Position numbers and translations under genes: made by a program. The notes beneath the pieces were generated by a model that was not told where the DNA came from, made no database searches, and saw nothing but the letters and a program-made list of their open reading frames with translations. A stretch of 64,000 nt of DNA. It comes from Apus apus. Lineage: Eukaryota > Chordata > Aves > Apodiformes > Apodidae. Location: positions 20,046,608 to 20,110,607 of the forward strand of contig NC_067289.1 of assembly GCF_020740795.1 (NCBI RefSeq), written 5' to 3'. Below are positions 58,841-64,000 of the stretch, in pieces. Position 1 is the stretch's first letter; each line of letters begins with the position of its first letter.

Positions 58841-59528
58841 AATCATAGATTCACAGAATGGTTTGGGTTAGAAGGGACCTTTAAAGGTCATCTAGTCCAG
58901 CCCCCCCAGCAATAAGCAGGGACATCTTCAACTAGGTCAGGTTGCTCAAAGCCCTGTCTGACCTGACCTTGAACGTTTCCAGGGATGGGGCATCTACCAC
59001 CTCACTGGACAACCTGTGCAAGTGTTTCACCACACTCGTGGTAAAAAATTTCTTCCTTATATCTAGTCTGAATCTACCCTCTTTTAGTTCAACACTATTA
59101 CTCCTTGTTCTATCACTCCAGGCTCTACTAAAAAGCTTGTCCCCATCTTTCCTATAGGTCCCCTTTTAGTACTGAAAGGCTGCCAAAAGGACCCTTCTCC
59201 AACAGTCCCAACTCTCTAAGCCTATCTTCACAGGAGACATGTTCCATTCTTTTTGATCATTCTTATAGGTCTCCTCTGGACCTGCTCTAACAGCTCCCTG
59301 GCTTTCCTACGCTAAGGACTCCAGACCTGCTCACAATACTCCAGGTGGGGACTCACAAGCACAGAGTAGAAAGGCAGAATCACCTCCCCCAGCCTGCTGG
59401 CCACACTTCTTATGATGCAGCCCAGGACACAGTTGGCTTTCTGGGCTTTGAGTGCACATTGCCAGCTCATGTCCAGCTTTTCATCTACCAGTACCTCCAA
59501 GTCCTTCTCCACAGGGCTGCTCTCTGAA
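58841..59528 (-). mobile_element. CR1 LINE, 5'-truncated
   Basis: The CR1 3' end begins at 58841 (reverse complement: aatcatagattcacagaatg, 'gggacctttaaaggtcatct', 'agtccagccc'). It extends through the 3' UTR ('ctaccacctcactggacaac', 'tatctagtctgaatctaccc') into the ORF2 C-terminus, ending near 59528. It differs in 3' UTR sequence from the copy at 12260-13749 and lacks the 14-bp minisatellite, so it is from another subfamily. Coding remnants are described separately. Confidence 0.95.
59312..59528 (-). pseudogene. CR1 ORF2 reverse transcriptase C-terminal remnant
   Basis: The minus strand retains [28 protein letters not shown] and [12 protein letters not shown]. These are the typical blocks downstream of the CR1 reverse transcriptase active site. 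The catalytic region is missing because of 5' truncation, and the frame stops at W-S-P where intact elements continue. The open frame extends to 59677 only because the flanking DNA happens to be open. Confidence 0.92.
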
Positions 59529-59965
59529 GCTACTTGTTTATGCTTTAAGATTTGAAACACTGGTATAGTAACCAGGAGCCTGGCTGATTTGGCAGACTCC
59601 TCTTGTAAAATTTTCCAAGACTGGTGTACATTTTTACAGTTGGTATATAGGGTAGGAAAAAGGGTCATTTCATGCAATGGCTAGAAGTTAATGCTAGATA
59701 AATTCCAATTTTAATACATATACTACAGATAAGTAACCAGCAGGACAATTTACCTAGGGCAACAACTTATACTAACACACCTAAAATCTCCACAGGGGGC
59801 TACTAATTTCATTAAAATAGTTAATATTTTAATTTTTTTCTTCCAAAAAGTTAAAATACTGTCATCTCAAAAAGAATTTTAAAAAATTTAGAACATTTTT
59901 TCTTAGGTGAAATATTTTTCCACCTTTTTGCAATTGTTATTATTTTTATATTATTATTACTTCAG
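59529..59965. other. Short AT-rich unique stretch
   Basis: Flank of the CR1 copy; very AT-rich from 59805 to 59960. No feature recognised. Confidence 0.5.
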
Positions 59966-60102
59966 GCTTTTTACGAGGTCCCACCACGTACCGTGCTTCT
60001 GTCGTTCCAGGAGGAGCCATGTGGGAACACCATGTGGACAATGGAAAACGAAGCAGCTGCCTACTCTCTAGGGAAAAAAAAAAAAGGAAAAAAAAAAAAA
60101 AT
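59966..60102. other. CpG-rich island next to two A-tracts, exon-like
   Basis: From 59966 to 60070 there are about six CpGs in roughly 100 bases, unusual beside the AT-rich flanks. Two A12-14 tracts follow (60074-60101). Read on the minus strand these tracts form a very long pyrimidine tract ending in ccctag, and the following 76 nt (59992-60067) lead to an ACG|GTACGT donor with an open frame (R-V-G-S-C-F-V-F-H-C-P-H). Read on the plus strand, an acceptor at 59964-59965 (attattattacttcag) leads into another open frame (F-L-R-G-P-T-T-Y-R-A-S-V-V-P-G-G). No family is recognised in either direction. Confidence 0.35.
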
Positions 60103-62625
60103 TAGGGATTAATGCTACAACGTTTATTGTCTCCTTTGGTTTTTATTCACCAACTATAAGTCAGCAGTCTTACACTATGACTTAGTTCTAAGTGATCTGT
60201 TCTTTTCTGGAGGGATTCAGCCATACAGGTTCCACATGGAGACTGTTCCTCAGGTTGGAGATAAGGATGTGGATCAGCCCCGCGCTGGGAGACAGAGGTG
60301 AATGAAATGAAAACTTCTAGTGTATGTTCACAGATGTGCCTGCCATTTTTATCTCACACTGTATTCTGGCAAACAACACTCAAGAGAGTATACATTAGAG
60401 AATAATACGACTAATGATCTGCAGAGATTCTTCTGTTAATGCTGTCTTTTTATACCTAAAGTATGCTTTTAGCTAAATGTCTTTTCAGTTCTCTTTCTGG
60501 GCACCTAAATGAATAAGAGGGTGATAATGGCACTTCCATTATTTTAGGAACATTTTTACACCTTAATGAAAGTGCTCTGGGGGGGCACAAAAGACAGAGA
60601 TGCGAGTGCTTAAACTAATAGAAAAATGTTTTGTGGATTGTGCAAGAAACAACAACATAAACCTCTCACCATGCTATTATATTCATCGTACAGAAAAAAA
60701 ACCACCAAAACCAAATGGCAATAAGATTTATAAAACAGCAAACTTCATCCTATCATTATGCCATACAGTCCATTTCTCTAACTGATGAGGAAGAAACCTG
60801 CAATAAATCTTCTTGTACAAACATGAAGTGAGGAATTCACTTCCATCCATGAAATCTGTTTTTTATTTTCTGACCAATATAATCTCCAAAACCAATTACT
60901 GACTAGTGTTCAAATACATACAGCCACCAACAACCTCAAGACACAAATGTATTTAAAAATTTGGGGGTCTCTGATATTTGTATTTTTAAAGGCATATATT
61001 TTGAGGAACATTTAAGTAAGTTTTATCCACTCTGCAATAAAAAATTTACTTATGAGTTTATGGAGGGGACAAGTTCTGGTCTCTTATTCTTCTGGAGAGT
61101 TCTCAGTAACAGTCAGTAACCAGGAAGATGTAGCATTTAAAGTCTAACAGAGGAATACAGTAAGACCTTTCCCTTCAGAAAAAAAACCACAACAAAAAAA
61201 CAAAACACAACAAAAAACATACAAAAACCAAAAACTGGGGAGGAAATCCAAAATCAACATGTAAAGCCATGCCAAACACAGAAATATGCCAGCATTTGAT
61301 CTATAAGGAGTGTACAGAATTAGCATAGTGAGCATATGTTCATGTTCAAAGATACCAGGCATTTTTGATAACCCTAAACTTAGCTCATCTCCGATTCACA
61401 TATTTGAATGCTCTTTTTTTGAGTGATTTAAAGCAGGGTCACCTTCATCATTGGTACAGAAATATACACACAGCTTTCACTTATATAAATGTTTAACTAC
61501 AAATATAGCACCTCAAATTTTACCCAGTAAATCTATATCAAATTGCTCATTTTCTTATCCAGTAATTTTTGTAATGTATAATTATGTTTTCTTTTCCCGC
61601 ATATGTGTCTTACTCTGTCTGCATAAATGATACTTGAATCTCATTCCTCCATATCTGAGTTCACTAATTGTTGGATCTCTTTTCTCTTTCCTTCATAATC
61701 TTCTCATTTAAACTCCTCAGAAAACTCCATCCTGGACAGGAGCAACTTAGCTGGTAAAGTTTTATCAGAATTCACATATTTCCATTAATAGTTTGGGAAT
61801 ATCATAATTCTTCCAGCACAAGCTATTTCTGCTAAACATTTCTGATTGTCTCAGGTATTAGCCATAACTGAAGACCATTTGGTGTGGAAAGACCAACTGG
61901 GAGATTTAAAAGCATAAATCCCATAATTCCATTAAAACATTGGTAAATGCCTAAAAATATCCAATCACAAAATTATCTTAATACATTGAGGAAGCTTCTT
62001 GAAAATGCACCTGTCTCTTTGTTCTTGTTATATATAATACTCATAGAAACCAGGGTATTCACGGGAACCACATAGAAACATTCACAATTTTGCCTATAAA
62101 GTTTTTTTTCCTATAAAATATTGAAAGTAAGGCCCTTCTAAGCAGCCAGCTGTGGTTAGCAATGATGAATAAGCAGGCCTAAGTACATTTTGTTCAATGT
62201 AACATTTAAGATGTGACTCTGGAACTTTGCTAAAACACAAAGCTCTATTTCCAAGCTTGCCTTTGCTGTAGACACATTTCCATCCAGAAGTAGCTAGCCC
62301 TTCTGGCCCACTCACATCTCCAGCTGCACTCCTGACTTGGAGGACAACACCAGAATGGAAGCAGGGCTGGACAGTGCTCTGTACAAATCTAAATCCTTTT
62401 TGCAACTGATGGGAAAAGTATCTCCCTGCTGTTACTTTTTTTTTTTTTTCTTTTGCTAAAGGGAAGCCTGATTAGGCTCTTAAAAGTCAAATTCCACATC
62501 AAGATATCACAGATACTCTTATTAGGAAAAATAAAACTCATGACAACTATATGATAAAAAGCTGGATATCTTACCAGATCCAGTCTGGAGCTGTACTTGC
62601 GTTCCACAAGTAACTATCCTCTGCA
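60103..62625. other. Unique AT-rich DNA, no gene seen
   Basis: A second small CpG-bearing segment (ccccgcgctggg, about 60277-60288) is followed by an ACAGAG|GTGAAT donor-like motif, but no clear acceptor precedes it. An A/C-rich low-complexity run lies at 61180-61232 and a T/C run at 62437-62455. Nothing else is recognised. Confidence 0.5.
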
Positions 62626-62661
62626 GGCCAAGGAAACTTGCTACACGCCAAGGAAACTTGC
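62626..62661. repeat. Direct repeat of 15 bp with 20-bp period
   Basis: The 15-mer gccaaggaaacttgc occurs twice, separated by tacac. The copies are identical, so the duplication is recent or conserved. No motif for a known binding factor is claimed. Confidence 0.9.
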
Positions 62662-63823
62662 CAAAGGCACTACTGTAGCTTTTAAGGCAGATTATATACT
62701 TGCATTTTATATATGAATCTCTAAAGATAGTTCAGAGCAATTCTGGAGATGCAAATTGCATTAGCTGCTGTGTCAATGGATATGCAGCTTCCATGGCTTC
62801 AAACAATGTTTTCTCTTTATTGGGAAGCTTTAAGAATCCTACATCCATTTTTACGTTTTGGATACACTATTAAAAACAAACAAAATATAGTGTGCAGTGT
62901 TAGAAAGTATGTGTTAGCTCTCTAATCATTCGTGCTCTTGGTTAACTAAATCCCTAAGGTCATTTGTCAGTGTTATGAAGCACCCACAGTGAGTGCAGCC
63001 AACCATAGCCCCCACTGTGCTGAACACTGTGTGTACCTGCCCTCCTAGAAAGCTTGGGGCAGTGGATGAGCTCATTATGAATATGGGGTTAGAGAAGCAT
63101 TTTGAGGCTTTTTGCTGTTTTCACACTCAGTCCTTTGCTCTGATTGCCAGAGGCACTTCCATACTGCCAGAATTGAAAGGAGGTTAATTTGTTTCTTCCT
63201 CACCAGGAATATTAGAAAATATAACAAAGTATTTCCAAGTATTGTGATATTAACTGCACCTTCTATACATGGAATACTTGAATATTCACAAGAATAAAAT
63301 GACCCTTCAATTATTTTACACTCACTACAGCTCCTGGTCCCCCCACTGGCAGAGCTATTGCCATTGAAGTTATTCACCTTAGTAAAAACTGCAGCAAAAG
63401 GTGCTCGGGAACCAGTTCATGTCACTCCTGTAATCTGTTCCTTTCTGTCAGATCAATCCCCTCACTCACTCCAGCCTCAGGACTTTCTTCTCTTCCACCT
63501 GCTCTTAACAGCATGTTCTCTATTACCCACCCTGTCCCCTCCAAAATGTAGAAGTCACACATGTGGCTCTTCTCACCCTGAGACGCAAGCAGAGGAGTCA
63601 TCCAGAGGAGAGCAGTGCTGTTTTCACTGACCCAGGAAAAGATGCTTTATCTGCAACGAGAGGGAGAAGCAAAGTCAAAGGCATGCCAGGGCTGGAAGAG
63701 CACAAGGTCCATACTTGGTTGCCCGGGAAGATGTGTGTGCAAGTTCCAGGGAGGAAATTTTTTAGGTCAGGGTGTATTGAACAATATTATATATTCATCA
63801 GCTCTATAACCAATGGCTTGCAA
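62662..63823. other. Unique DNA, no gene seen
   Basis: Short open frames at 62993-63838 overlap on both strands and in two plus frames. No motif, repeat or splice-site pair stands out. Confidence 0.5.
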
Positions 63824-63852
63824 AGACAACACTACTAAGACAAGACTACTAA
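63824..63852. repeat. Two-copy 14-bp tandem repeat
   Basis: The unit aagacaacactact is followed by aagacaagactact with one mismatch, directly before the AT-rich end of the window. Confidence 0.85.
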
Positions 63853-63858
63853 GAACTG

Positions 63859-64000
63859 ATTAATTATTATTTATTATTATAATATTATATAAAATATATA
63901 TATCATATATATTATATTTATATATTTTAACATATAATATTTATATTATATATTAATATAATATACAATATAATATATAATTTATAATATATATAGTATT
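63859..64000. repeat. AT-rich low-complexity tract, runs off the window
   Basis: About 140 bases of almost pure A and T with TAT/ATA/TTA units and many short palindromes (atataatattatat types). It continues past the window end, so its full length is unknown. Confidence 0.93.

Noticed and set aside
58448-58915. 155-codon plus-strand ORF
   Set aside because: It runs into the antisense of a CR1 3' end and has no recognisable motif.
60072-60102. Poly(A) tail of a processed pseudogene
   Set aside because: The upstream sequence matches no gene I know, and the two A-tracts are interrupted by GG; kept only as an alternative in the island finding.
1-64000. CRISPR array, tRNA, rRNA, LTR retrovirus or prokaryotic operon
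   Set aside because: No regularly spaced direct repeats, no tRNA B-box or cloverleaf, no rRNA core, no LTR pair or primer-binding site, and the repeat content is that of a bird nuclear genome.

Overview
The window looks like avian nuclear DNA from an intergenic or deep-intronic stretch. It is AT-rich, has no bacterial-style operons or densely packed ORFs, and is dotted with CR1 non-LTR retrotransposon fragments. Several of these keep the bird-type 3' end, a GGTCCCTTCCAAC-like box followed by ATTCTATG octamer repeats. Most open frames are short, overlap on both strands and look like chance ORFs. I find no complete protein-coding gene, tRNA, rRNA, CRISPR array, LTR pair or primer-binding site that I can support.

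Layout. 1-12.2 kb: mostly unique AT-rich DNA with two short sense-strand CR1 tails (3.4 and 10.3 kb) and an exon-like patch at 7.6-8.5 kb. 12.26-13.75 kb: the largest mobile element, a 5'-truncated minus-strand CR1 with a broken reverse transcriptase frame. A 14-bp minisatellite sits in its 3' UTR, and a 40-nt U2 snRNA head is fused to its 5' end. 13.8-24.8 kb: unique DNA with an (AT)23 microsatellite and three exon-like segments near 20 kb. 24.8-27.5 kb: a plus-strand CR1, a possible mariner terminal repeat, and a strong inverted repeat (27.39-27.55 kb). 28-49 kb: unique DNA with scattered exon-like segments and two old CR1 relics (34.6 and 40.7 kb). 49-64 kb: homopolymer tracts, a third old CR1 relic (53.7 kb), a GC-rich patch (57.3 kb), a second broken minus-strand CR1 (58.8-59.5 kb), a CpG-rich island (60.0 kb) and an AT-rich low-complexity end.

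Exon-like segments (splice acceptor, open frame, splice donor) occur on both strands. Their phases mostly do not chain, and vertebrate introns are known to hold many more pseudoexons than real exons. They are therefore listed one by one at low confidence, not joined into a gene model. The best single candidate is the 148-nt minus-strand segment at 37.1 kb. No new functional system is demonstrated. The most specific oddities are the U2/CR1 head-to-head junction, the 14-bp minisatellite inside the CR1 tail, the 27.4-kb inverted repeat and the CpG-rich island at 60.0 kb.
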